NCBI GenBank assembly: GCA_045804965.1 | Contig: JBJMMD010000016.1 | Location: forward strand, 297,722-361,721 | DNA length: 64,000 nucleotides | Direction of reading: 5' to 3' | Source: CAVTUU01 sp045804965 | GTDB lineage: Bacteria; Chloroflexota; Chloroflexia; Thermomicrobiales; UBA6265 | Shown here: piece after piece, positions 26,604 to 35,143 of the stretch | Layout of the letters: every line of letters begins with the position of its first letter | Position numbering within the stretch: position 1 is the first letter of the stretch | Notes under the pieces: model-generated | Databases searched by the model: none | What the model saw: the letters and a program-made list of their open reading frames with translations, nothing else | What the model was told of the DNA's origin: nothing | Position numbers and translations under genes: made by a program

Positions 26604-26749
26604 CTTATCACGAGAGGTGGAGGGAAACGGCCCTGTGAAGCCCGGCAGCCTGCGCGACGAGCGCAAGGTGCCAATTCCGGCAGAGTGATCTGCGAGATAA
26701 GGGTTAGGCGTTGCTACCCCGGCGCCCCCTGCTCAGGCAGGGGGTTTTT
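26604..26749 (+). promoter_or_regulatory. SAM-I (S-box) riboswitch with terminator
   Basis: The aptamer runs from CTTATCACGAGAGGTGGAGG through GAAGCCCGGCAGCC, AAGGTGCCAATTCC and GGCAGAGTGATCTGC to the closing GATAAG at 26701. All are S-box consensus blocks. A terminator follows: CCCCCTGC (26725-26732) pairs with GCAGGGGG (26737-26744) and ends in TTTTT. SAM binding should favour termination and shut off metX-metY. Confidence 0.96.
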
Positions 26750-26819
26750 CATTGAGTTCTTGTGCCACGGTTCGCCGTAACTCACAGTGCTCGTCCTCCA
26801 CGTCACCATCCTAGCTGCA

Positions 26820-28043
26820 ATGCCCGAGTCGAGGATAGAACGAGTGAAAAAGCACACCGCGCGCCAGATGGAACATTTCGTTCCTTCCCCCGCTGAACAG
26901 GAGGGAAAAGGAAAACGCCTCCGTGTGGTCCCGTCCGCGGACGAGATCGAGGACGGCGCTCTGCGCTCGTTCGCCATCGGAGGTCTCGATCTCGAGCTCG
27001 GCGGCCGGCTCGAGACCGTGACCGTGGCCTTCCGCACCTGGGGCAAGCTCAACGAAGCCGGTGACAACGCCGTGCTCGTCGTCCACGCCTTGACCGGCGA
27101 TTCGCTAGCCGGTGGTCCCGATGGCTGGTGGGAGCCACTGATCGGTTCTGGCCGCGCGCTCAATAGCGATACCCAGTTCATCATTTGCTCGAATATTGTC
27201 GGCGGCTGCCAAGGAACGACAGGGCCGTCCTCAATTGATCCGCTTACCGGTCGGTCCTATGCGATGCGCTTCCCGCTCATCACCATTGGCGATATGGTCG
27301 CCGCCCAACGCCGAGTGGTCGAGCGCCTCGGCGTCACAAAGACCGTCGTCATCGGCGGTTCGATCGGCGGCTTCCAAGCGCTCGATTGGGCAACGCGCCA
27401 CCCTGATCTCGTGTCGGCTGCCGTGCCGATCGCGGCGACGGGCGCGCTCGGTGCTCAAGGCATCGCGATTCATAGCGAGCTCGGGCGGCGCGCGATCATG
27501 GCCGATCCCGAATGGCGCGGCGGCGAATATGCGAGCGAGGGCGTTTTTCCCGCCAACGGGCTCTCGATCGCGCGGATGGCGGCGATGACCGCGTACCAGA
27601 GCCGGGAGAGCATGGCGATGCGATTTGGGCGCAATCCCGCGACCCGTCCCGGTCTCTTCCCAAGCTTCGGCGGCACGTTCGATATCGAGGGCTATCTTCA
27701 TTACCAGGGCGCCAAGCTCGTGCGCCGCTTCGACGCCAACTCCTACCTCTATTTGACGCGGGCAATGGACCTCTACGATGTCGGTCGCGACGGCGGCGAG
27801 GATTACTGGCTGGATAACATCTCTTCCCCGCTGCTCTTCATCGGGATTCGCAGTGACTGGCTCTTTCCACCGAACGAGGTTCGTGACCTTGCCAAGCGTT
27901 TGACAACCATGGGCAAGGATGCAAGCTACGCCGAACTCGACTCTCCGCACGGACACGACGCGTTCCTCAAAGAATGGGATCAACTCGAGGCCATTATCGG
28001 ACCGTTCCTCGCACGGGCGACTGCCGGGCAGCGCGGGTGGTGA
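26820..28043 (+). CDS. metX: Homoserine O-acetyltransferase
   Basis: 407-residue alpha/beta-hydrolase-fold acyltransferase that activates homoserine for methionine synthesis. It shows VVHALTGDSLAGG, CSNIVGGCQGTTGPSS, the nucleophile elbow VVIGGSIGGFQALDWA (Ser), the acid in GIRSDWLFPP (Asp), and DSPHGHDAFL (His). An N-terminal extension of about 35 residues precedes conserved RSFAIGGLDLELGG. The start is uncertain: GTG 26787 and ATG 26868 are alternatives and none has a clear ribosome site. It is controlled by the SAM-I riboswitch and followed by metY. Succinyl- versus acetyl-CoA preference was not determined. Confidence 0.93.
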   Translation: MPESRIERVKKHTARQMEHFVPSPAEQEGKGKRLRVVPSADEIEDGALRSFAIGGLDLELGGRLETVTVAFRTWGKLNEAGDNAVLVVHALTGDSLAGGPDGWWEPLIGSGRALNSDTQFIICSNIVGGCQGTTGPSSIDPLTGRSYAMRFPLITIGDMVAAQRRVVERLGVTKTVVIGGSIGGFQALDWATRHPDLVSAAVPIAATGALGAQGIAIHSELGRRAIMADPEWRGGEYASEGVFPANGLSIARMAAMTAYQSRESMAMRFGRNPATRPGLFPSFGGTFDIEGYLHYQGAKLVRRFDANSYLYLTRAMDLYDVGRDGGEDYWLDNISSPLLFIGIRSDWLFPPNEVRDLAKRLTTMGKDASYAELDSPHGHDAFLKEWDQLEAIIGPFLARATAGQRGW

Positions 28044-28195
28044 TTTCCGGGTACGAGCTGCGGCCTCCCCGGGGACCGAAGGACGGCACACCTAAGGCGA
28101 CCGCGAGCCGGTCGCCATGTGCAAACGCATGAGCTACAAATCGTAATCTTTCGTCACCAATTGCATTGTCGACACGAGAGAGAGGATGACATCCG

Positions 28196-29500
28196 ATGAG
28201 CGACGAACGACCGTTAGGGTTTGAAACGATCGCGCTGCACGGCGGTCAGGAGCCGGATCCGGCGACCAACGCGCGGGCCGTGCCGATCTATCAGACGACA
28301 TCCTACGTCTTCAATGATTCCGATCACGCGGCGCGCCTCTTTGGTCTCCAGGAATTTGGCAATATCTATACACGGATTATGAACCCGACCCAAGACGTGC
28401 TCGAAAAGCGCATCACCCAACTTGAAGGCGGTGTCGGCGCGCTCGCGTTTGCGTCCGGGCAAGCTGCCGAAACGCTCACGATTCTCAACATTGCCGGCGC
28501 CGGTGACGAGATCGTGTCCACGACCAGTCTCTACGGCGGCACGTATAACCTCTTCCATTACACGCTGCCGAAGCTGGGGATTACGGTTCGGTTCGTCGAG
28601 CCCTATGCAGAAGCCGTGAAAGCCGCGATTACCGATAAGACTAAGGCGGTGTATTCGGAAACGATCGGCAACCCCGATCTCCTCACGCTCGACATCGAAG
28701 GTGTCGCCGAGGTCGCTCATGCGGCTGGGGTGCCGCTGATTCTCGATAACACGATGCCGACGCCCTATCTGGTCCGCCCAATCGACCACGGCTGCGACAT
28801 CGTCATCCATTCAGCGACCAAGTTCATCGGCGGCCACGGCACTTCAATCGGCGGCCTCGTCGTCGACGGCGGCACGTTCGATTGGAAAGCCTCCGGCCGC
28901 TTCCCCGGGTTCACCGAACCGGATCCCAGCTATCATGGGTTGGTCTTTTCCGATGTCTTCACCGCGGCCAATTTTGGGGCAAACATCGCCTTCATCATCA
29001 AGCTGCGCGTGCAGCTCCTGCGCGACATTGGAGCGTCGATGAGTCCGTTCAACGCGTTTCTGTTCCTGCAAGGATTGGAAACGCTGCCGTTGCGGATGGA
29101 ACGCCACAGCCAAAACGCGATGGCCGTCGCCCGGTTCCTGAATGAGCATCCGAAGATCTCGTGGGTCAATTACCCCGGCTTCCCAAGCCATCCCGCCTAC
29201 GACCGCGCGAGCAAGTACCACCGCAACGGGCTCTACGGCGCGATTCTCGGATTCGGGATCAAGGGCGGGCACGACGCGGGCAAGAAGTTGATCGACTCGC
29301 TCAAGATCTTCTCGCATCTGGCGAACATTGGCGATGCCAAGTCGCTCGTCATTCACCCAGCGAGCACGACGCACTCGCAGCTTTCCGAAGAGGAACAAAA
29401 AGCCACCGGCGTCACGCCCGATTTCGTCCGCTTGTCGGTTGGATTGGAAACGGTTGCCGATCTGATCGCGGATTTGGAGCAGGCGCTAGCGCAGGTCTAG
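28196..29500 (+). CDS. metY: O-acetylhomoserine sulfhydrylase (Cys/Met metabolism PLP enzyme)
   Basis: 434-residue PLP enzyme that makes homocysteine from O-acetylhomoserine and sulfide. Recognisable blocks are FETIALHGGQEPDPATNARA, PIYQTTSYVFND, YTRIMNPTQDVLEKRI, ALAFASGQAAETLTI, the PLP lysine in IHSATKFIGGHG, and the C-terminal VIHPASTTHSQLSEEEQ and VRLSVGLE. The length of about 430 distinguishes it from shorter cystathionine synthases. It lies 152 bases after metX with no terminator seen between, so both should share the riboswitch. Confidence 0.95.
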   Translation: MSDERPLGFETIALHGGQEPDPATNARAVPIYQTTSYVFNDSDHAARLFGLQEFGNIYTRIMNPTQDVLEKRITQLEGGVGALAFASGQAAETLTILNIAGAGDEIVSTTSLYGGTYNLFHYTLPKLGITVRFVEPYAEAVKAAITDKTKAVYSETIGNPDLLTLDIEGVAEVAHAAGVPLILDNTMPTPYLVRPIDHGCDIVIHSATKFIGGHGTSIGGLVVDGGTFDWKASGRFPGFTEPDPSYHGLVFSDVFTAANFGANIAFIIKLRVQLLRDIGASMSPFNAFLFLQGLETLPLRMERHSQNAMAVARFLNEHPKISWVNYPGFPSHPAYDRASKYHRNGLYGAILGFGIKGGHDAGKKLIDSLKIFSHLANIGDAKSLVIHPASTTHSQLSEEEQKATGVTPDFVRLSVGLETVADLIADLEQALAQV

Positions 29501-29739
29501 GCATGTCGGTTAGCGCTAACCTCTCCAGCTTGGACCTCCGCGAGTTGACGAACGCGCCAACGCGCGGCCGGAACTAAGGAGGCGCGTCGGCATAACGGCG
29601 GTCGTGGTGCTGACCAGCGGCGAGCGGCACGAGCAGACGATCCTGCCCGCATCGACGGAGCGCGGGCAGGAACGCCGATCATCGGCCATGGCGCGGTGCA
29701 CGGCAACGACCCACGTGAGTACTTGCCAAGGAGAGCTGG

Positions 29740-30609
29740 ATGGATCGTGGTCAGCGGCAGGGCATCGTCGCAGCTTTGTTGGCCGGCGACCACGCCGACG
29801 CCGAGCGGCTCCTCGAAACGTGCAATCGGTACGAGGGGCTTGACCTTCCGATCTTTCTCGGCCTGACGGCCGGGCTGGGAGATGCCGTCACCGAGTTTTG
29901 CTTCTACGACAACGGAGCCCTGGTCGGGTTCGCCTGGCTCCCGGACGACCCGGAGCCCGAGGCGTGCCTCATGGTTGACCCCGGCCACCGCCGCCAGGGG
30001 ATCGGGCGGGCCCTCGTGGCCGCCGTACGGATCGAGTGCCAGCGGCGCGGCCTGCCCGGCTGCTTGCTCGTCTGCGACGATTCCGCCCGATCGGGCCCGA
30101 TATTCGCCACAGCGGTCGGAGGTCGTTACCTCTCTTCGGAGTACCGGCTGGAGCTCGATCCCGAAGCCATCGACCGCTCCCGACCGCGTCAAGCGGTGGC
30201 GCTGCGACCTGCCCGCGTGGACAACGCGGCGACCTTGGCCCGCATCCAGGCAGCTTCATTCGGGTTGTCGGAGGAAGAAGCGCGGGAGCAGGTGGGCCGG
30301 GGGCTCGACAAGCCGAAACGGCGCTGTTACCTGGCCACTGTGGGCGGGGAGCCGGTTGGTATGCTGCAGGCCGGCGAGTGGGAAGGAGAGGGAGCCGCTG
30401 GCATCAACGCGTTCGTTGTGCTACCCGAGTACCGCGGGCGCGGGATCGGGCGTCAGATGCTGGTCGACGCGGTCGATGCGCTGTTGGCCGACGGATGGGC
30501 GCGCGTCTTGATCGAGGTGGCGACCGACAACAAGGGGGCGCTGGCGCTCTACCGGTCCTGCGGCTTCAGGGAGGTGACGGCCTATGTCTTCTACGACCTT
30601 GCGGTGTGA
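29740..30609 (+). CDS. Tandem GNAT-domain acetyltransferase
   Basis: 289-residue protein with two GNAT folds. The first (about 1-135) has the acetyl-CoA loop VDPGHRRQGIGRALV; the second (about 145-289) has VLPEYRGRGIGRQMLV followed by EVATDNKGALALYRSCGF. The layout resembles mycothiol synthase-type double acetyltransferases, but the substrate cannot be inferred. AAGGAG lies six bases before the ATG. A strong palindromic terminator lies shortly downstream. Confidence 0.88.
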   Translation: MDRGQRQGIVAALLAGDHADAERLLETCNRYEGLDLPIFLGLTAGLGDAVTEFCFYDNGALVGFAWLPDDPEPEACLMVDPGHRRQGIGRALVAAVRIECQRRGLPGCLLVCDDSARSGPIFATAVGGRYLSSEYRLELDPEAIDRSRPRQAVALRPARVDNAATLARIQAASFGLSEEEAREQVGRGLDKPKRRCYLATVGGEPVGMLQAGEWEGEGAAGINAFVVLPEYRGRGIGRQMLVDAVDALLADGWARVLIEVATDNKGALALYRSCGFREVTAYVFYDLAV

Positions 30610-30695
30610 GCTGGACGGCGATCGGCGCAAGACAGGCGAATGAGGTCAGCCCGACTTTGCCGAGACGCTCGAGTCTGCCTGAACGAAGCAACCTG

Positions 30696-30741
30696 AAAAC
30701 AACGGCCTCGCCAAGTTGAAACTTGGCGAGGCCGTTGTTTT
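30696..30741. terminator. Bidirectional terminator with 22-bp perfect stem
   Basis: A 22-base arm (30696-30717, starting AAAACAACGGCCTCG) and its exact reverse complement (30720-30741, ending GGCCGTTGTTTT) flank a two-base centre. A/T runs at both ends let it stop the GNAT gene and the convergent minus-strand gene. Confidence 0.93.
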
Positions 30742-30765
30742 CGCCTAAGGTCGTCTGAAGTCGAT

Positions 30766-31116
30766 TTAGGAGGAGACGCCGGTTGATGTGGCGGCTTGCC
30801 CAGATGGGGCCTCGCGTTCGCCACGAGCTGGTTTCTCGGCGCCGGTCGGTCTGTCTGAGGTCGTCAGCCACTCTTCACGGAACCATTGGGCTTGCCAGGG
30901 GATGGCAACGCGATTGTCTTGACCGCGGAAATCGACGAGGAACTGCGGGATGGCGTTTGGTCCGCGGGGGTTGATATCGCTGATTTTGCCGATCGCGCCA
31001 TCAAAGCGCGCCTCCGGCCAGGTGGTGTACATCACACTGATGCCGGGTACGCCACGTTTGCTGAATCCCTTGGGCATTGCCACCCGTACGACGTCGCCCA
31101 CTTGGAACTGCGCCAT
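30766..31116 (-). CDS. Small SH3-like hypothetical protein
   Basis: 116-residue protein. It starts MAQFQVGDVVRVAMPKGFSK and contains ARFDGAIGKISDINPRG and FLVDFRGQDNRVAIPWQAQWFREEWL, a beta-rich pattern like SH3 or KOW barrels, with a disordered Ala/Glu/Ser tail. ATG 31116 is preferred because the protein opens with the conserved-looking barrel; a longer reading adds MSRTRRGPN. It converges on the GNAT gene across the strong terminator. Function unknown. Confidence 0.65.
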   Translation of the reverse strand: MAQFQVGDVVRVAMPKGFSKRGVPGISVMYTTWPEARFDGAIGKISDINPRGPNAIPQFLVDFRGQDNRVAIPWQAQWFREEWLTTSDRPTGAEKPARGEREAPSGQAATSTGVSS

Positions 31117-31270
31117 GTTCGGTCCTCGTCTCGTCCGGCTCACTTGTGGCCAATTACCGTCCGTTTAGTACGTTTGAAGTATAGCGGAGCGCTGGACTCC
31201 CCGGCCCCAGCGCGTAGGCTTGCGAGAATCGCACGCCATTGCACTGAGATACAATTTTATTGCACAAGAG

Positions 31271-31299
31271 TTGACATTAATTGCATTTAGGTGTAATCT
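31271..31299 (+). promoter_or_regulatory. Promoter of the DUF2089-DUF4097 operon
   Basis: TTGACA (31271-31276), 17 bases, TAATCT (31294-31299), in a locally AT-rich patch that contrasts with the surrounding GC-rich DNA. The start codon at 31352 is about 50 bases downstream. Confidence 0.7.
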
Positions 31300-31351
31300 C
31301 CTTGCCGTCAGGGCCGGTGATGACCAGTCCCGGGTGGTAAGGAGACTCAGT

Positions 31352-31768
31352 GTGGCACTCCCGAATGTAATTGGCCGGTGTCCGGTTTGCGCAAATGAAT
31401 TAACGATTACTCGTCTCCACTGCCCAGCATGCGACACGACGATTGAAGGGCACTTTCTGCTTGGGCGCTATGCCAGCCTCCCCAATGAGCAGCTCGCCTT
31501 TCTCGATACCTTCGTCCGCAACCGCGGCATCATCAAAGACGTCGAGGCCGAGCTCGGTATCTCGTACCGAACCGTCGTTTCCCGGCTCGACGATCTGCTC
31601 CGCGCGCTCGGCTATCCCGCCGGTGACGACAGTCTGCGCCCGCGCCAGGTTCGCGAGATCGCGCGGGAAGAGCGCCGGCAGATCCTGGAAGATTTGCGGG
31701 AGAAGCGGATTTCCGCCGATGAGGCGGCTCGCCGCATGGCCGGCAGCGCGAGGGAGCTTGAATCGTAA
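31352..31768 (+). CDS. DUF2089-family zinc-ribbon/HTH protein
   Basis: 138-residue protein with a zinc-ribbon (CPVCANEL ... HCPACDTTIEG), a helix-turn-helix-like segment GIIKDVEAELGISYRTVVSRLDDLLRALG, and a C-terminal helical hairpin ILEDLREKRISADEAARRM of SHOCT-like type. DUF2089 proteins are thought to be transcriptional regulators. GTG 31352 has AAGGAG at seven bases; a longer reading would run over the promoter. It shares its last base with the next gene's ATG, so it probably controls or works with the envelope-type proteins that follow. Confidence 0.88.
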   Translation: MALPNVIGRCPVCANELTITRLHCPACDTTIEGHFLLGRYASLPNEQLAFLDTFVRNRGIIKDVEAELGISYRTVVSRLDDLLRALGYPAGDDSLRPRQVREIAREERRQILEDLREKRISADEAARRMAGSARELES

Positions 31769-32181
31769 TGAACGAACAACCAACCCGTCCCATCCGGCGC
31801 GGCTCCTCCGTTGAGGACGATCGGATCGAGATTCTGAAGATGGTCGAAGCGGGCACGATCACCGCAAACGAGGCATCGACACTGCTCGATGCGCTCGACC
31901 AGGCGGAGCGCTCGTTCGGCCCGGCCGAGCCTGCGCACCGCACGACCTCGGCGGTCAGCCATGTACGGATTCGCGTCAGTGATGCCAAATCCGGCCGACC
32001 GCGAGTCAATGTCGTCGTCCCGATCGGGCTGGTCGATGCGGGGCTGAGTGTCGTTCGTCGCTTCGTGCCAAACGCGGAAAACAACATGGGCGCCGTGCGT
32101 GACGCGCTCTTGTCTGGGATACGCGGTCCGCTCGTTGACGTGGCTCAAGACGATGAGCGGGTCGAAATCATCGCCGAATAA
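31768..32181 (+). CDS. SHOCT-like domain protein
   Basis: 137-residue protein. Residues about 15-48 (EDDRIEILKMVEAGTITANE...LLDALDQAE) form the helical hairpin found in SHOCT-like or YvlB N-terminal domains. The rest (HVRIRVSDAKSGRPRVNVVVP, then GLVDAGLSVVRRFVP) resembles the linker and start of DUF4097-type adhesin proteins. It overlaps the DUF2089 gene by one base and precedes the DUF4097 gene by 26 bases. Likely an oligomerising partner in one system; function unproven. Confidence 0.75.
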   Translation: MNEQPTRPIRRGSSVEDDRIEILKMVEAGTITANEASTLLDALDQAERSFGPAEPAHRTTSAVSHVRIRVSDAKSGRPRVNVVVPIGLVDAGLSVVRRFVPNAENNMGAVRDALLSGIRGPLVDVAQDDERVEIIAE

Positions 32182-32207
32182 CGGGTCGTTGGAGGGAGCG
32201 AGTTCAA

Positions 32208-33401
32208 ATGGCAAACGAGTATCAGCATCAGAAGATCCGACACGCGGGCGAGCAGGACGAAACCGAGTTCCAACTCCAGTCCGGCGCGCCGGTGTCGCTG
32301 ATAGTATCGAATTCGAACGGCGACTTGCGCGTCTTCGCCAGCGATCGCGCGAACGCCGTCGTGCGCACGACCAAGCAAGGTTCCGGATCCGGGCGACCTT
32401 TCCAAGAGTCTTTTGCTTGGATCGATCAACACGGCAATTCGCTGACGGTCGGCGTCGAAAACGTTCATTGGACGAACATCGGCGATCTCGGCCGCTCGAT
32501 TGTCGATCTCGTCAAAGGGCAAGGATCGTTCGACGATTTCGGCGATGTCGCGATTGACGTCGAGGTCGAGCTACCGCGTGATCTCGCCGCGCAAACGACC
32601 AACAAGGCAAAACTGAACTCGGCCAGCGGCAACATCGACGTGGTGGGGCTGAGCGGAAAAGTGGATGTCAACTCCGCCTCAGGCGATGTCAGCATGGCAA
32701 ACGGGGCGGTAGACCTCACCGTCAACACCGCCAGCGGCCAAGTCGACATCAAGGACGCCGAAGGCCGGGTGACGGTGCGAAGCGCGAGCGGTGACACCGA
32801 TGTTCATGGCGGACGATTGAGCCGCATCTCCGTCAATACCGCCAGCGGCGATGTCAATGTCGAGTCGGCAGTAACTGGTAGCGAGACCTCAAGTATCAAC
32901 ACCGCGAGTGGCGATGTGCGCTTGCGCTTGGCGTTGCCGGCGGCGCGCTTGACACTGAAGACCGTTTCCGGTGACGCCAAAGTCAAATCGCCGTTTGAGC
33001 GAGAAGGGCGCGGCGAGTGGCGGTTGGGTCCGGCCGGAGCGTCCTCGCCAACGTTCAACGTCAAAACCGTCAGCGGGGATCTCGAAGTCACTGGGACGGT
33101 TACCGAGATCGTCGCCGAGAGCCAAGACGAGCGTTCGACATGGACATCGCAGCCGGCTACACCGCCGACGCCGCCCACCCCCCCGACGCCGTCGACACCG
33201 CCGACACCGCCGACGCCATTCATGCAGCCTGTCGGCGAGGCCGCGAACGCCGAGGCGCCAACCGACCGCGTGATCGAAGAATCCGACCCGGCGACTGATG
33301 CTGAACGCTTGAATGTGCTGCAAGCGCTCGAGCGCGGAGAGATCGATATCGACGAGGCCATGACCAGGCTCGACGCCCTCGAAGGGCCGCCTGCCGACTG
33401 A
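32208..33401 (+). CDS. DUF4097 beta-helix protein with Pro-rich linker and C-terminal SHOCT-like hairpin
   Basis: 397-residue protein. Residues about 130-300 hold at least six SASGD/NTASGD-type repeats (for example KLNSASGNIDVVGLSG, DVNSASGDVSM, SVNTASGDVNV), the regular rungs of a DUF4097 beta-helix. A TPPTPPTPPTPSTPP linker follows, then a helical hairpin ERLNVLQALERGEIDIDEAM like that of its two neighbours. DUF4097/LiaX-like proteins act in envelope-stress sensing in Firmicutes. No signal peptide is visible, so it may work in the cytoplasm or reach the surface indirectly. The three-gene order is probably one regulatory module. Confidence 0.85.
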   Translation: MANEYQHQKIRHAGEQDETEFQLQSGAPVSLIVSNSNGDLRVFASDRANAVVRTTKQGSGSGRPFQESFAWIDQHGNSLTVGVENVHWTNIGDLGRSIVDLVKGQGSFDDFGDVAIDVEVELPRDLAAQTTNKAKLNSASGNIDVVGLSGKVDVNSASGDVSMANGAVDLTVNTASGQVDIKDAEGRVTVRSASGDTDVHGGRLSRISVNTASGDVNVESAVTGSETSSINTASGDVRLRLALPAARLTLKTVSGDAKVKSPFEREGRGEWRLGPAGASSPTFNVKTVSGDLEVTGTVTEIVAESQDERSTWTSQPATPPTPPTPPTPSTPPTPPTPFMQPVGEAANAEAPTDRVIEESDPATDAERLNVLQALERGEIDIDEAMTRLDALEGPPAD

Positions 33402-33469
33402 GTATCCGAGACAGCTGATTCGATCGTGGACTAGCCGCCCGGCGATATGCCTGGCAGGAGGGGAAAGCT

Positions 33470-33709
33470 ATGTTCCGTCTTCCCTTGGAAATCGAGATCT
33501 TCGCCGATGCGCGCAGACAGGAAGTCGAGTGGATGTTTCGACAGTCACAGAAGCACTCGCCAGGGCCGAATGATGGCGGTATCCTCGGGCGGGCCCGGCA
33601 TTTGATCGGCGTGGCGTTGATCGTCATCGGCGACCACATCGCCGGCGACAGCTCCCTCGTCGACCGGGCACAGGCCCGGGACCAAACGTCGCCCGCGATC
33701 TCGGCATAA
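33470..33709 (+). CDS. Small hypothetical protein (79 residues)
   Basis: Starts MFRLPLEIEIFADARRQEVE after a strong GGAGGGG ribosome site and includes a short hydrophobic helix HLIGVALIVIGDHIAG that could insert in the membrane. It follows the DUF4097 gene by 68 bases and precedes the MFS gene by five, so it is probably cotranscribed. No family recognised. Confidence 0.6.
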   Translation: MFRLPLEIEIFADARRQEVEWMFRQSQKHSPGPNDGGILGRARHLIGVALIVIGDHIAGDSSLVDRAQARDQTSPAISA

Positions 33710-33714
33710 GGACG

Positions 33715-34997
33715 ATGGAACTCAACGTGACCGAAAGCACGTTTCCGACGGCACAGAGCGCTTCCGCATCGCGACAACGACTTCCCGTCGTCGGGCTCCT
33801 GACGGCGCAGGCAATCTCCGACATTGGAAACCGGATCACCGCCTTGGCGATCCCCTGGTTCGTCTTCGTGACGACCGGGAGCGCCGTGAAAACCGGCGTC
33901 ATCGCCTTCGCCGGTCTCGTTCCGGTCATCATTTCCGCGATCCTTGGCGGTGCCCTCGTCGATCGCGTCGGCAACAAGCGGATGAGCGTGATCGCCGATG
34001 TCATGAGCGGGATTACCGTCGCGGTCGTGCCACTGCTCTATCTGACGATTGGTCTCGAATTCTGGGAGCTGTTTGTCCTGGCCTTCCTCGGGGGATTCTC
34101 GATTCGCCGGGCAGTACCGCGCGAATGGCGCTGGGTCCCAATCTCGCTGAGCTTGCTGGCTGGCCGCTTGAACGCCTCAACAGCGCGTCCCAAGCAATCA
34201 CCAGTTCGTCATTGCTCGTGGGACCGGCGATCGCCGGTGGACTGATCGCACTCATCGGCCCAAGCAAAGTGCTCTGGGTCGATGCTGCCTCGTTCGCGTT
34301 CTCCGCCGTCATGGTGGCGGCCCTCGTGCCGAGCACAAAGACGGTCGCGAGCGAGCACGGTAACTATTTCGAGGATGTGCTCGCCGGTCTCCGATTCTTG
34401 AAAAACGACCGGTTGATGCGGACGATCTTGATCGCCGCGGCTTGCACAAACTTTCTCGACACGCCCCTCTTTTCGGTCGTGCTTCCTGTCTTTGCGAATG
34501 AGCAATACGGCCACGCCAGCGATCTCGGGTTGATGTTGGCCGGCATGGGAGCCGGTTCCGTCGCCGGCGCGCTCCTCTTCGGCTCCGTGGGCGCGCGGTT
34601 TCCGAAACGGCCGCAGTTGATTGCCTTTTTCGTTCTGTTCGGACTCCCGCTCTTCATCCTCGCTTTCTCGCCGCCGCTGCTCGTTTCGGTTGGCGCGATG
34701 GCGCTCGTCGGACTCGCCACGGGCGGCATCAATCCGCTGGCGATTACGGCGATCCAAGAGCGGACACCGGCAGAGATGCTCGCTCGCGTCTTTGGCAGCG
34801 TCATTGCCGCCGCGTTGATCGCCGCCCCGCTGGGCGCGCTCCTCGGCGGAGTTGCGGTCGACGCCTTCGGCGTGACGAAAGTGATCGTGCTGATCGGCGC
34901 CTTGATCTTCGCTGCTGGAGTCTGGCTCGGATTCCAACCGGCATTGGCCGAACTTGACGAACCAAAACTCAATCAACCCTCGGAAGAGCTGGTCTAG
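33715..34997 (+). pseudogene. MFS transporter, single frameshift
   Basis: Two overlapping frames make one major-facilitator protein of about 427 residues. The first runs MELNVTESTFPTAQ through helices 1-4 to VLAFLGGFS near 34100. The other frame then supplies DSPGSTARMALGPNLAELAG and the remaining helices to 34997. Relatives read FLGGLLDSPGSTAR here, so one base is missing near GGATTCTCGATTC (about 34095-34105). A single clean one-base loss could be a recent mutation or a sequencing error. Substrate unknown; the type resembles MFS_3-like efflux proteins. Confidence 0.82.
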
Positions 34998-35081
34998 GAT
35001 CGATTTCTCACGAGATGAGCTATCGTATGTCCAAGCCGACCGTGTCGACGCATCCGGCGCAGCTGAAAACGGCAGTGGGCA

Positions 35082-35120
35082 AGGACAGATTCTTCGACTT
35101 CGCTCAGAATGACGGGGTGG
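35082..35120. repeat. Dispersed repeat fragment
   Basis: AGATTCTTCGACTTCGCTCA followed by GAATGACGG matches one arm of the hairpin at 4792-4865 (AGATTCCTCGACTTCGCTCG) with two changes. It lies between convergent genes. Confidence 0.55.
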
Positions 35121-35143
35121 TGCGCAGAGTGAGCGGTGGGGGT

